A stretch of 64,000 nt of DNA from Leptolyngbya sp. FACHB-261 (GCF_014696065.1 NZ_JACJPL010000036.1:61405-125404), one strand, 5' to 3'. Numbered from the stretch's first letter, positions 34,710-43,068 are shown. Made by a program: numbers and translations. The notes: generated by a model from the sequence alone, not told the origin.

Positions 34710-35870
34710 ATGGCCGAGGACGGGCACGATCTGGTGATTGATGAGGCGATCCAGCAAGCCAATCAACGGCTGAAGGATTCCCGGCTGCGCATCAGTCTGA
34801 TGCGCAGAGGGGGCGCAATCTGCGTCCAAGCAACATTCCCGCCGAAGCCAGGAAGTGTGAGAGAGAAGCCCCATCAACAGAAGCTTGCCCTGGGATTAGA
34901 TGCCTCATTAGAAGGAGTAGCCAAGGCAGAAAAGGTTGCACAGATGATGGGGGCAGAGCTTGCCTTAGACCAATTCAAATGGAGTGATTGGTTAAAGCCG
35001 GACCTGAACGAGGGCACTTGTTTTTACTGGTCGTCCAAATTGGAGGAGCAATTCTGGGCAAAGCATAAACCCAAAAGTAGACCCACCTGGGAGAAGGATT
35101 ACAAAACGGTGCTGCGCCGCCTTCCTCCAACGCAGCAAATGACTCCGGCTCTGCTGCGTCGCATTATTCTGGAGACTGAGCCCGACAGCAAAAACCGCAC
35201 ACGCACGGTAATGGTTTGCAATGCGCTGGCCAAGTGTGCAGGATTGCCAGTCAGCTTCAGCGACCTACGCGGCAAGTATTCAATGCGCAGGGTCAGCGCC
35301 CGTGAGCTGCCCTCAGATGAACTGATCGCCAGCTATCGAGAGCAGATCAAGAATAAATCTTGGCAATGGGTGTATGGGGCAATGGCCGTCTGGGGTTTAC
35401 GTCCTCACGAGGTCTTTCACCTTGATTTGCGAGAGTTCCCGGTGGTGGAAGTGAGCAAATTTACGAAAACGGGCAGACGATATGTTTATCCGCTTTATCC
35501 AGAGTGGGCAGAGCAGTGGAAACTACAAGATATAAAACTGCCTAATTTAGAAGAACTGAATAAGCAGGAAGCTGATTACGACAATTCGAAGTTAGGAACT
35601 AAAGTCTCTGGCTGGTTCTCTAAAAACAAGGTTCCATTTCAGCCTTATGAGCTCAGGCATTGCTGGGCACGCAGAGCATTTGAATTTGCACTGCCGCCTG
35701 ACTTTGCCGCCGTCTTGATGGGCCATTCAGTCACTGTGCATTGTGAAATTTATAGAGCTTGGATTGGTGAGCAAACTTACAGGCGAGCTTACCATGCCAT
35801 AATTAATAGAGCGGATCGTCCTCAAGCACCGACTATCCTACGGACGACCAGTCCCTCTGAACAGCTGTGA
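34710..35870 (+). CDS. tyrosine-type site-specific integrase
   Basis: The 386-residue protein has the full tyrosine recombinase set: Arg231 in WGLRPHEVF, His317 and Arg321 in LRHCWARRAF, His339 in LMGHS and nucleophile Tyr348 in HCEIYRAW. The N-terminal 180 residues hold the arm- and core-binding domains. It lies 165 bases downstream of tRNA-Cys and points into the island, so it probably integrates at that gene. Its 3' end overlaps the opposite-strand excisionase-like gene by 38 bases. Confidence 0.93.
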   Translation: MAEDGHDLVIDEAIQQANQRLKDSRLRISLMRRGGAICVQATFPPKPGSVREKPHQQKLALGLDASLEGVAKAEKVAQMMGAELALDQFKWSDWLKPDLNEGTCFYWSSKLEEQFWAKHKPKSRPTWEKDYKTVLRRLPPTQQMTPALLRRIILETEPDSKNRTRTVMVCNALAKCAGLPVSFSDLRGKYSMRRVSARELPSDELIASYREQIKNKSWQWVYGAMAVWGLRPHEVFHLDLREFPVVEVSKFTKTGRRYVYPLYPEWAEQWKLQDIKLPNLEELNKQEADYDNSKLGTKVSGWFSKNKVPFQPYELRHCWARRAFEFALPPDFAAVLMGHSVTVHCEIYRAWIGEQTYRRAYHAIINRADRPQAPTILRTTSPSEQL

Positions 35871-36117
35871 CGTTGACTTTAATTACTCTATATTTGCGCT
35901 TTCTATTGTCAGACGAGGGAGCGGGCTGAACGGGAGTAACGCGAGCATTCGCCCAGTGATAGCCTTCGAGCCAAAGACCCCAATCAATACGCCTTTGAAT
36001 CGAGCGGACACTGTAACCGTTGCCTAAGTGTTCAGCAGCTTCCTTAAGATCTAACCACTGATCTGTAGGCAATGGCTGGGGCCTGGAGGGGATTTTGATC
36101 TGAGCAATTCTAGGCAT
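35833..36117 (-). CDS. excisionase-like small DNA-binding protein
   Basis: The 94-residue protein has a helix-turn-helix of the Xis kind: DQWLDLKEAAEHLGNGYSVRSIQRRID, followed by WLEGYHW and a basic C-terminus ending in KVNVTAVQRDW. It is convergent and overlapping with the integrase gene, a common integrase/Xis arrangement. The related copy at 36760-37017 shares the LGNGYS, EGYHW and KVNVTAVQR-type end, so the two are paralogs. Confidence 0.7.
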   Translation of the reverse strand: MPRIAQIKIPSRPQPLPTDQWLDLKEAAEHLGNGYSVRSIQRRIDWGLWLEGYHWANARVTPVQPAPSSDNRKRKYRVIKVNVTAVQRDWSSVG

Positions 36118-36310
36118 TTTTTTCGCCTCTAACCTTGAGTTAAGTTGAGCAGCTGCTCAAAAATTGCCTGAGCTTTCTCTGGCTGCATGGCAGCAATGCG
36201 TCTGCTGATTTCCTTAGAGTCTGGCTTCTGCCCAGAGCCTGAATAGCCTGAGTCTGAATATAGGCACGATGATCTAATCTCAAATTATCGGGGCAGATCA
36301 AAAATGAGGC

Positions 36311-36720
36311 ATGGCAATGGGCTACGGTGCTATGGTTACTTCGGGTTTAAGGCCATACGAAGTGTTTCGTTTGGACTGGAAAGATTTGCCGGTGGCTAGG
36401 GTGCAGTTACTTACAAAGACTGGTGAGCGTTTCACTTATCCTCTTTACCCCGAAAGGGCAAAACTTTGGCAACTCCAAAACATCAGGTTGCCGAATACTG
36501 GTGCTTATGACAACGTTTGGCACGGCACTAAAATATCTAAGTGGTTTTATGAGCACGAGTCTCTCATGAAGCCTTACGATCTTCGACACTGCTTTACAAA
36601 CGGGAATCTGAGCTTAGTTTGCTACCCGACTTTGCCTTAACACTCACGGGTCATTCACTAATAACACGTACAGAATTCACAGAGAATAAATTGGTGAAGA
36701 TACCTGTCGTAAATCCTGTG
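36311..36720 (+). pseudogene. decayed second tyrosine integrase
   Basis: The open part (36311-36640) reads MAMGYGAMVTSGLRPYEVFRLDW...LTKTGERFTYPLYPERAKLWQLQ..KPYDLRHC and aligns to residues 222-317 of the intact integrase. It lacks the N-terminal 220 residues, and after TNGNLSLVCYPTLP the frame is lost; the next frame continues as FALTLTGHS, the LxGHS motif, without a nucleophile Tyr in frame. It is a truncated, frameshifted copy followed by its own Xis-like gene. Confidence 0.75.
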
Positions 36721-36759
36721 ATGCGCTAATTCTTCAAGAAGGTCTAAATCCCCCAGCCT

Positions 36760-37017
36760 CTACTGGCTCGTTATCCAACTCCGACGCACCGCACTCACAT
36801 TAATTTTGTAGACCTTGTAGAAGCGCTTACCATTCTTCCTGCTAGAAGCCGAGACATCAATCCAGTGGTAGCCTTCTTTCCATTGCTTCTCTTTGATCCG
36901 CCTTAGGATACTTGAGCGACTATAACCATTGCCAAGGTCTTGGCTGGCCTCATCTAAAGATAACCACTTGTCATCAACGGAGGGTTTAAGAACCAGACCA
37001 ATCTTGAGCCTGCGCAT
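36760..37017 (-). CDS. second excisionase-like protein
   Basis: The 85-residue protein is a paralog of the one at 35833-36117: KWLSLDEASQDLGNGYSRSSILRRI, KEGYHWIDV and YKVYKINVSAVRRSW occur at matching positions. It accompanies the decayed integrase 36311-36720 in the same convergent arrangement as the intact pair. It is an intact frame, so may still act on one or both integrases. Confidence 0.7.
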   Translation of the reverse strand: MRRLKIGLVLKPSVDDKWLSLDEASQDLGNGYSRSSILRRIKEKQWKEGYHWIDVSASSRKNGKRFYKVYKINVSAVRRSWITSQ

Positions 37018-37461
37018 AACTGAATCTCCTTTTCTCTCGCCTAGGAATTGTTACATTTCTAAGAGCTTTATCAGAGAGCTGAACATCCGCCGCGGAAAAG
37101 CAGATGTTGAGTGCAGCAGAGCAAATCTCTCGTGCCTTTTATTTGAAGCTAAACTACCGTTTCAGCAAACTTTAATCTGCATGTGAGTGTTAGTAGTTCG
37201 GTTAGCCCAGTCACATATCAGCTCATCCAATCTGCTCCATTTTCTAGCTATCGCTCCCCATGTATGAATGCAGCAAGGCACACTGGCTCTTGCTACTGAT
37301 CTGTCTACCCAATCCTCTCAAATATTGTTGGGTTCTCCACGTGTCTAATGAATACAAATGAATCCTACGGCATGGCTACCATAGTAGTCAACATGGTTCA
37401 TAAAATGTAGCCGGGAAACTTGATAGGTTTTTGGTAGTCAAAGTCCTCAGTTGGTCCTCAT
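37018..37461. other. intergenic stretch inside the island
   Basis: No gene recognised. It may hold promoters for the HTH gene that follows. I looked for a copy of the tRNA-Cys 3' end as an att site here and saw none. Confidence 0.4.
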
Positions 37462-37917
37462 ATGGCTACAGTTTTTTCTTCCCCACTGGACGCGGAGTAC
37501 AAAGAGCGTCTTGCGGCTTGGGTACAGGATGAGAGCAGGCAGCTAGGTAGTGAACGCCAGTTAGCACTTCAACTGGGCCTGGCCCCTAGAGCGCTGCAGA
37601 AGTGGCGCAATGGTGAGCTCATAAGAGGGCTGAGTGAGGCAAGTCTCGATGCGATTGCTCAGTATCGCCGAAAGAAAGAAACCCAACCTTGGACATCCCG
37701 AACAGTACGAGACTGGCTGACTGGACAGGACGAAGTACCTCAAATCCACTCAAAACGGCCCATTACAACTATGGGAGACCTGCCCAAAGCAGCTGTGATC
37801 GAGAGCTTGCCCGCTCGGGAGTGGGTGCAGCATGCGCCTATAGAGGAAGTCCTAGCAGTTATCCAGGATGGACTGCAAAGACTAGAGAGAGAATGGAAGC
37901 AAAGGCAGAGTGAGTAG
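37462..37917 (+). CDS. helix-turn-helix protein of the island
   Basis: The 151-residue protein has an HTH in the first half (SERQLALQLGLAPRALQKWRNGE, residues 29-51), with further helices (SEASLDAIAQYRRKKE) and a C-terminal coiled-like segment ending in ERMW-type basic residues (RLEREWKQRQ). It resembles XRE-like regulators with an HTH plus a second recognition helix SRTVRDWLTG. No partner gene is obvious. Likely an element regulator. Confidence 0.65.
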   Translation: MATVFSSPLDAEYKERLAAWVQDESRQLGSERQLALQLGLAPRALQKWRNGELIRGLSEASLDAIAQYRRKKETQPWTSRTVRDWLTGQDEVPQIHSKRPITTMGDLPKAAVIESLPAREWVQHAPIEEVLAVIQDGLQRLEREWKQRQSE

Positions 37918-38058
37918 CAGCAATGATTCCCTCACGTCGATACTGGGGGTTTGCTCAAGCATGAAGCTTTGCCCTTATGGTTCAACGACTCTTGCTACTA
38001 AAGCAGTTTGGCGCTGCTGCCGGTTCAGTTTTCAGTCCCTCCAGTTCTAGCTAGTGAA

Positions 38059-38086
38059 CTCTACATCTGTCGTCACTGATGTAGAG
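38059..38086. promoter_or_regulatory. palindrome upstream of the 115-residue gene
   Basis: CTCTACATC (38059-38067) and GATGTAGAG (38078-38086) form a perfect 9-base dyad around a 10-base centre. The centre plus the next two bases read TGTCGTCACTGA, and the reverse complement of that 12-mer lies at 38463-38474 beyond the gene. This is a likely operator. Confidence 0.6.
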
Positions 38087-38108
38087 TAAGAGTCGCTAGT
38101 GAAGATAG

Positions 38109-38456
38109 ATGAGAGATGAGGGGGCAAAAATTCTGCTAGCAATTCCTCCCTGGACGTCCCATAAAAGGGTTGACGTGGTTCGGAGACAGCCCTTGGAGCC
38201 CTGGGAATACTGTCGGCGATGGGTGCCGAAGTTCTATAAGATCGAACCCGATGAGCACGGGTACCGAATAGCCTGTGTTAAGGAAATAGCAAGGATCACA
38301 GGCTATAAATACAGCTCGGTAAACAACTGGGGGCCAACCCTTGAAAGCTACCCTCAAAAGCTCAAAGATCAGATTCTCCAGAGCATTCGGAAGGAAGATA
38401 TTATCAACCAGGTGCGGGAGTTGATCCCCCTTCCTCCAAATTTTCCCGAAGAATAA
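38109..38456 (+). CDS. small unrecognised protein framed by inverted repeats
   Basis: The 115-residue product has an HTH-like stretch near residues 55-75 (GYRIACVKEIARITGYKYSSVNNWG) and a basic N-terminal region (TSHKRVDVVRRQPLEPW). I do not recognise the family; it reads like a small DNA-binding regulator. It is flanked by the exact 12-base inverted repeat TGTCGTCACTGA (38068-38079 and, inverted, 38463-38474), preceded by a 9-base dyad and followed by a rho-independent terminator, so it forms a self-contained unit. Confidence 0.65.
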   Translation: MRDEGAKILLAIPPWTSHKRVDVVRRQPLEPWEYCRRWVPKFYKIEPDEHGYRIACVKEIARITGYKYSSVNNWGPTLESYPQKLKDQILQSIRKEDIINQVRELIPLPPNFPEE

Positions 38457-38482
38457 CTATCGTCAGTGACGACAAAAAACTT

Positions 38483-38507
38483 GCTCTCCACTCCGGAGAG
38501 CTTTTTT
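38483..38507 (+). terminator. rho-independent terminator
   Basis: Stem GCTCTCC (38483-38489) and GGAGAGC (38495-38501), loop ACTCC, then TTTTTT. It closes the unit holding the 115-residue gene. Confidence 0.85.
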
Positions 38508-38709
38508 ATAGAAGGTACAGCAGTGGTGTGTCTGAACTTGCTTACGTCAGTAGGCGTTGAAGGGGCAAATCGATCTAAAGAAAGAGCCAGTAGAGGCGAA
38601 AAAGGTAGAGCAGCATCAGCCTTGAGAGTTCAAGGTGTTGCACGGCAGAAGGTCAATACAGGTTGGGTTTCGTTGCAATAGAACATCACTCAACAAGGAG
38701 CAACATGAC

Positions 38710-38946
38710 ATGCAAGAAGGTCCGAGAACCCCACTCCCGCCAGGGAGAATACAAACTGACGAGCCAGGAAGACAGAAGGTGCTCCTCCTAGCCAGCGGTT
38801 CGAAGGGAGCCGTTGATGAGGTCCTTCGCCAACTGTTTCTAATCGGCTTTGCACAGCCAACGGAGTGGAGCCCCCCTGTGCCAGATAACCTCTCTCCTGG
38901 ACACGTGGTCCGTGTTTTGACTCGCACTGTAATGTTGGAGAACTAA
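38710..38946 (+). CDS. small hypothetical protein of the island
   Basis: From the ATG at 38710 (an AAGGAG lies 9 bases upstream) the product is 78 residues: a Pro-rich start, then a well-formed helix VLLLASGSKGAVDEVLRQLFLIGF. I do not recognise it. It is followed after three bases by the 101-residue gene, so the two probably form an operon. A longer frame from 38635 begins within non-coding sequence and is less likely. Confidence 0.5.
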   Translation: MQEGPRTPLPPGRIQTDEPGRQKVLLLASGSKGAVDEVLRQLFLIGFAQPTEWSPPVPDNLSPGHVVRVLTRTVMLEN

Positions 38947-38949
38947 GGC

Positions 38950-39255
38950 ATGCATCTCACCGAGCTTAGACTCCGGCTTCTTTACCGAATTGATGCAGCC
39001 CAAGCTGCCACCCGAGAGCAGGCAATTGCGGATATCGGCATCAGTGCTTCCACTCATCGCACGCCCCTCGAAGCCACTGCCAAGGAGTTGCGACAGGTAT
39101 CAGAACTCTGTGATGAGCTTAGCGACCTGGCAATCGAGCGATATCAGCTCTTAGTAGAGGACATCACGGAGGTGGAGGGGCCTGATTTGGAGTCAGCTCT
39201 CTTTGATGATGTCGTTGAAGAGTTTGAACGCGACGGCATCTCGGGTGAACCCTAA
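38950..39255 (+). CDS. small acidic hypothetical protein of the island
   Basis: The 101-residue product is acidic and helical (VSELCDELSDLAIERYQLLVEDITEVEGPDLESALFDDVVEEFERDG). It directly follows the 78-residue gene with a three-base gap, so they are probably translated together. No recognisable motif. It could be an antitoxin- or adaptor-like partner. Confidence 0.5.
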   Translation: MHLTELRLRLLYRIDAAQAATREQAIADIGISASTHRTPLEATAKELRQVSELCDELSDLAIERYQLLVEDITEVEGPDLESALFDDVVEEFERDGISGEP

Positions 39256-39600
39256 AGCGAGCATCAGCTGAGCGAGAGCTGAGTAAGGACAAGAGGAAAC
39301 TCTGTCGGTCTTGTTCAGCTAGCACGCCATCTTGAGTCTTGACTGCCCATAAAGGCTCTGAGCCGATATTTCCGGGTACTGCGCTCAAGGTCTTACCAGG
39401 ATCAAAGAGCTTTGGTCTTGCACTGCTCCTAAGCGTGTTGCTCTGCAGATTTTCGTTTTCTAAATAGAAACTCAAGTTCCATTGCTAGCTAGTCGTTGAT
39501 TAACAAAGTGGTTCTCAGGAGATAGCCTCGTAGAAAGTGTCTCTGCCAGAAGCGGGAGCCTGTTTTGTGTTGAAGTTAAAGCCTCAGGAGCTCAACTGAC
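39256..39600. other. intergenic stretch, no gene seen
   Basis: About 345 bases ahead of the PD-(D/E)XK nuclease gene. No gene or strong hairpin recognised; the promoter of the downstream gene is expected here. Confidence 0.4.
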
Positions 39601-40269
39601 ATGACTTCAATAGATTCTTTGGCATCGAGAAGGGTAACTCCTTACATTTGGGTGACGTGGTTGTCTAAGCTCATGGTTGATGAAAATCAGTGCGAGTGGG
39701 CGTCCTGGTTTCGCGCACATTACAAGTATGAGAAGACACCTAGTGGTTTCGACGCAGTGAAATGGAATTCTGCGCACAACGAGTTGGTTAATAGACGTGT
39801 GAAAGAGCTGGAAGCAGAAGGATTCACAGTCTACGTCGAGGATGACAATAGATTTGAGATTCTGGGTAGAGATGGAATCACCAAGGTTGCGGGGAAGGCA
39901 GATATTGTAGCTATTAAGGGAGATCAAGCCATTGTTGAGGACTGCAAAACAGGCAAGCCGAGAAGCTCAGACCATATGCAGGTCTTAATCTACATGCTAT
40001 TGCTGCCCCTGGGGGCAAGACACTGTCAGGGGTTAAAGCTGGAAGGACGAATAGTGTACTTGGACAGCGTCGAGAACATCCTCGCATCGTCAGTAGACAG
40101 CTTTAGAGGGACTTTTCGAAGAACGGTTGAAACCGTGAGCAATTCAAGACCAGCCAGAAAAGTTCCAAGTTTACGAGAGTGCCGGTTCTGCGATGTCTCA
40201 AAGAAATACTGCTCAGAGAGAGTAAATGAGGATCTCCCTGAGGTAAGTCAAGAGCATGATCTCTTCTAA
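39601..40269 (+). CDS. Cas4-like PD-(D/E)XK nuclease
   Basis: The 222-residue protein has a RecB/Cas4-type nuclease core: GKADIVAIKG (Asp), IVEDCKTGKPRSSDHMQVLIYML with the E-x-K pair and the Q..Y motif, and a C-terminal cluster LRECRFCDVSKKYC with three Cys that would bind an iron-sulphur cluster in Cas4 and AddB relatives. A fourth, N-terminal Cys appears in ENQCEWASW near residue 31. It is not near the cas operon (20 kb away) and belongs to the island. Likely acts in element replication, recombination or defence. Confidence 0.75.
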   Translation: MTSIDSLASRRVTPYIWVTWLSKLMVDENQCEWASWFRAHYKYEKTPSGFDAVKWNSAHNELVNRRVKELEAEGFTVYVEDDNRFEILGRDGITKVAGKADIVAIKGDQAIVEDCKTGKPRSSDHMQVLIYMLLLPLGARHCQGLKLEGRIVYLDSVENILASSVDSFRGTFRRTVETVSNSRPARKVPSLRECRFCDVSKKYCSERVNEDLPEVSQEHDLF

Positions 40270-40429
40270 AACTCGTTCTAGGCGCCTAAGAGTTAAAGAG
40301 TTCTACTCAACTGTTTCCCTAACAAGCGGAAACAGGAACGAGGGAACCGAGCAACACTACTACCATTCAACAGTTTCCCACAGGCTTGAGAAACTCGCAC
40401 TTATAAAAAAGCGGGGCAAATCACATTAA
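40256..40429 (+). CDS. possible small winged-helix protein overlapping the nuclease gene
   Basis: An ATG at 40256 opens 57 codons ending at 40429, overlapping the nuclease gene by 14 bases. The sequence ends HSTVSHRLEKLALIKKRGKSH, which looks like a helix-turn-helix with a short wing (VSHRLEKL resembles MarR/ArsR-type recognition). Composition and overlap suggest a real or recently truncated regulator. It is short, so confidence is low. Confidence 0.4.
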   Translation: MISSKTRSRRLRVKEFYSTVSLTSGNRNEGTEQHYYHSTVSHRLEKLALIKKRGKSH

Positions 40430-40722
40430 AAATTGCCTTGCTAACACCAGAATTATTAGTTGCGCACTAACGTAATGCCTCTGCTTGGCTAGCTTTTCAT
40501 ACCTTCTTTAAGGACAGCATAAATACGGGATGATTATCAAGGCTGGAAGATTAGTACAAGCGTACTGATGCTGTAGGCGAAGGCCCTTTTAATTAGGATT
40601 TTGGCTGAGCTCAAGCAGAATGGCGCTATCGGGAGCTTGAGCGAGCTTTCTTAGGAAACTGTCACAATCTGAGATGTGGCGTCACAGACTTCTAAAGCAA
40701 GTCCTAAATTAGGAGGCATACA
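40430..40722. other. intergenic stretch with possible regulatory DNA
   Basis: Mostly AT-rich sequence ahead of the sigma-factor operon. Short TGTCAC/GTCACA motifs cluster near 40660 (CTGTCACAATC and GGCGTCACAG), possibly an operator. No gene recognised. Confidence 0.35.
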
Positions 40723-40902
40723 GTGCTCACACACATCCTAACCCTGAAAAAACTTCCCAGAAGCGATGTTCCGGTAGCTACTGACCCAGCCTACTTACAG
40801 GCCTGTACAAATATGTGGTATCAGCTCCGTCAACAGTTTGATAGAACTATGGGGGTTGCTCAATGTCTAGTGGAAGGGATGCATTCCAGAAAGGCTTCCT
40901 AG
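40723..40902 (+). CDS. small ORF preceding and overlapping the sigma factor gene
   Basis: GTG at 40723 is preceded by a perfect AGGAGG at 40711 and opens 59 codons (VLTHILTLKKLPRSDVPVA..., with WYQLRQQFDRTM in the middle). Its last 40 bases overlap the sigma factor gene, whose own ATG at 40863 has no good binding site, so translation of the sigma factor is probably coupled to it. The product is not recognised; a leader peptide or small anti-sigma partner are possible. Confidence 0.5.
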   Translation: MLTHILTLKKLPRSDVPVATDPAYLQACTNMWYQLRQQFDRTMGVAQCLVEGMHSRKAS

Positions 40903-41501
40903 CTTTACTGGCCTCGGATAGTAACCCAGAAGCTCGTTCTCTGTTTGCGTATCTCCGGCGGATGCTGAACCAGCATGGCCTGCACGAGTACGAGGCCAAA
41001 GACATTCTTTCTGAGGTTTGGCTGCGTACCATCAGCAAGTTCGAGTCAGGCCAGGTCACTCATATCGAGATTTGTGGAGCTTGGACTAGGAGGGTAGCTT
41101 TCAACTATATCAATGAGCTTAGCCGAGATGAAGCGAAGCGAAAGAAGCCCGTCCGAGAACTCAACCGGAGACACACAGGTCTTAATCAGGAAGGACTGTT
41201 AACTGACTTCTTGATAGAGAGTGGAGTGGTGTCTCAAGATAATGGTTCTGGTATTGAGGATGAAGCTGATGAAAATCTAAGGACAATATCGTTTGCCTTT
41301 GAGCGGCTCTCTAAGGATGATCGGCAAATTTTGTATCTACAGTTCGTTGATGGACTGTCTTTCAAGCAGATTAGCGAGCGATTAAGCTCTGAGGGTCGGC
41401 GTACTTCTAGTGAAGCAGCCTTGAGGCAGAGAAGCAGTCGCGCCCGCAAGAAGTTGCGAAGAATTTTTCACCAATTGCGCTGGCCAGAACCTATTTCCTA
41501 A
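40863..41501 (+). CDS. ECF-type sigma-70 family RNA polymerase sigma factor
   Basis: The 212-residue product has region 2 in the first half (LHEYEAKDILSEVWLRTISKF, then AWTRRVAFNYINEL) and region 4 at the end (LSKDDRQILYLQFVDGLSFKQISERLSSEG...SRARKKLRRIF). Regions 3 and 1.1 are absent, so it is of the ECF group. An insertion between regions 2 and 4 (about residues 95-140) is longer than usual. No clear anti-sigma gene follows; the next gene has a zinc-binding end (CPECG). Confidence 0.82.
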   Translation: MSSGRDAFQKGFLALLASDSNPEARSLFAYLRRMLNQHGLHEYEAKDILSEVWLRTISKFESGQVTHIEICGAWTRRVAFNYINELSRDEAKRKKPVRELNRRHTGLNQEGLLTDFLIESGVVSQDNGSGIEDEADENLRTISFAFERLSKDDRQILYLQFVDGLSFKQISERLSSEGRRTSSEAALRQRSSRARKKLRRIFHQLRWPEPIS

Positions 41502-41553
41502 CTCTCAGCTTACTCAATCACGACTCAGTACGTCTCCCTGAGGCACAGGAGAG

Positions 41554-42228
41554 GTGAAATCTGCCTTTTCTCAACTCAAGCTAGCCCTCAGCGTTGGGAA
41601 AATTTATAGCCGATTTGCATGTCACAAAGTTAGGGGTTCTGTCACTATCTTAGGATCTGAATCACGGGAACGTGTAAAGGAGTTACTTTTGATGGAAGCG
41701 GGTAGAGATTATGCACTTCCGTGTTCCAAAGAACACAGGAGCCTAATTCGGGAGTACTACAAGTTGTCCCTACTTCCGATGTTAGGTGTAGAAGACGCAG
41801 CCCGTATGGAAGAGATACTGAGTAAAGCTGAGTCTGACAATCTTCTAAATTTTTGGTTGAATGAAACCGACCATTTTCTAGATCACAAGTTGAATTCAGA
41901 GACTGACGACCATATCAAAGCTGACAGGAATCAGCAAGCCTGGTTGAGAGAATATCTAGGTGTTTCTCAAGAAGATTATAGAAACGGTGAGCAACCTGAC
42001 TCTCTATATGAGCCCGGCTCCCATAAGGAGCAGTCCAACTGCTCTTTATCAATACAAGCTCAAGGTAAGGATCAAGTCATTGACTTATTACCTAGAGGGA
42101 GAGATTTTGACCCAACTCTAGCCGAGTTAATTGAACACCCCTGTCCTGAGTGCGGCAAGCCTTTAGGGGGACATAGATTTAGCTGCTTTTCCTTCCAAAA
42201 GATCAAGCCGCAACCGAGGTTTAGATAA
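41554..42228 (+). CDS. hypothetical protein with C-terminal CPxCG zinc motif
   Basis: The product is 224 residues from a GTG at 41554, with GGAGAG just upstream. It is mostly helical and charged. Near the C-terminus is HPCPECGKPLGGHRFSC, a CxxC-H-C zinc-binding pattern. Residues 60-110 (EHRSLIREYYKLSLLPML) contain a possible amphipathic helix pair. I do not recognise the family. Position right after an ECF sigma gene makes a regulatory partner possible. Confidence 0.5.
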   Translation: MKSAFSQLKLALSVGKIYSRFACHKVRGSVTILGSESRERVKELLLMEAGRDYALPCSKEHRSLIREYYKLSLLPMLGVEDAARMEEILSKAESDNLLNFWLNETDHFLDHKLNSETDDHIKADRNQQAWLREYLGVSQEDYRNGEQPDSLYEPGSHKEQSNCSLSIQAQGKDQVIDLLPRGRDFDPTLAELIEHPCPECGKPLGGHRFSCFSFQKIKPQPRFR

Positions 42229-42246
42229 AAATTCCGAGGCTACTAT

Positions 42247-42283
42247 CTTATGAGTACGGGTGGTAGCAGCCTGTACTCATAAG
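42247..42283. terminator. inverted repeat after the sigma-factor operon
   Basis: CTTATGAGTAC (42247-42257) and GTACTCATAAG (42273-42283) form a perfect 11-base stem with a 15-base loop. No T-tract follows, so this may be a terminator, a dyad operator, or both. Confidence 0.55.
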
Positions 42284-42513
42284 TTAGGTCAATTCCACCA
42301 AAAATTGGCTCCCCTATTGAGCCCATAACTTGAGAATGGAGAATGTCATCCTACAACACTTTACTCTCCAAACGCTCGCATCAAAATTTAGACTTTACTT
42401 ACACTCTAGTGAGGTTATTCAGCTGACTGAAAGAGAAATCTGTCACAAAGACATAGAAATTTCCACTTATCAATAGAAAGCCATTCATTGGATAGGGTAC
42501 TAAGAATAAGACT

Positions 42514-43068
42514 ATGGCATTGCAATCCAATCCACCCACCCAGCTTTTATTGGTTGCTGTGGTGTTCATTGCTTTAGGAGTTGTCCCAGGTTCAAGAAAT
42601 CTGCACAGAGACGCATGGAGGGTAGGATACAGCCGGGGAGAAACAGCAGGATTCCATCAAGGATTGAATACTGGTAGGAACCAAGGATTTACAGAAGGAA
42701 AAATAGAGGGTTACCGAGAGGGCCTGAGGCGAGGAACGCGAATAGGACTAAAGCAAAGTGCAGAGATAGTTCAAGCCTTTGTACTCAGCAGTTCGTCTAT
42801 CTCGGGAATCTTCTTAGGAAGTATATCAGGCTTACTTCTAGCATCATGCTTAGCTTGCTATGCGTACAGAAACAAAAATGAGGGAAAGACAAAAAGAATT
42901 CTACTTATATTGCTGACTTCCATAGTGAGTCTGGGAGTCGTGGTCAGCACAATTTTCGCGAGCGGCACCATTTTGCTAATTTTTCTCAATCGTCTTCCAA
43001 AGGCTTCACTAAATTCTTGCCTGATTAACTCTGAAAACCTAGTTGAGAGGAAACGGTTTGAGCCATGA
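42514..43068 (+). CDS. membrane protein with regular Gly-every-4 segment
   Basis: The 184-residue product has a first hydrophobic segment near residues 8-25, then a segment (about 30-75) in which Gly recurs every fourth residue: YSRGETAGFHQGLNTGRN, then QGFTEGKIEGYREGLRRG. Such Gx3G runs pack helices closely. Two more hydrophobic segments follow (about 92-112, 128-156). No family recognised. The stop overlaps the next gene's ATG by four bases, so it is co-translated with it. Confidence 0.7.
   Translation: MALQSNPPTQLLLVAVVFIALGVVPGSRNLHRDAWRVGYSRGETAGFHQGLNTGRNQGFTEGKIEGYREGLRRGTRIGLKQSAEIVQAFVLSSSSISGIFLGSISGLLLASCLACYAYRNKNEGKTKRILLILLTSIVSLGVVVSTIFASGTILLIFLNRLPKASLNSCLINSENLVERKRFEP

Noticed and set aside
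36118..37461. A second copy of the tRNA-Cys 3' end as right attachment site
   Set aside because: I searched by eye for TTCGAATCTGGGTGCCGCC-like sequence here and elsewhere in the island and found none, so the far att site lies outside or is degraded.
38466..38681. 71-residue frame after the 115-residue gene
   Set aside because: It runs straight through a strong rho-independent terminator (38483-38507).
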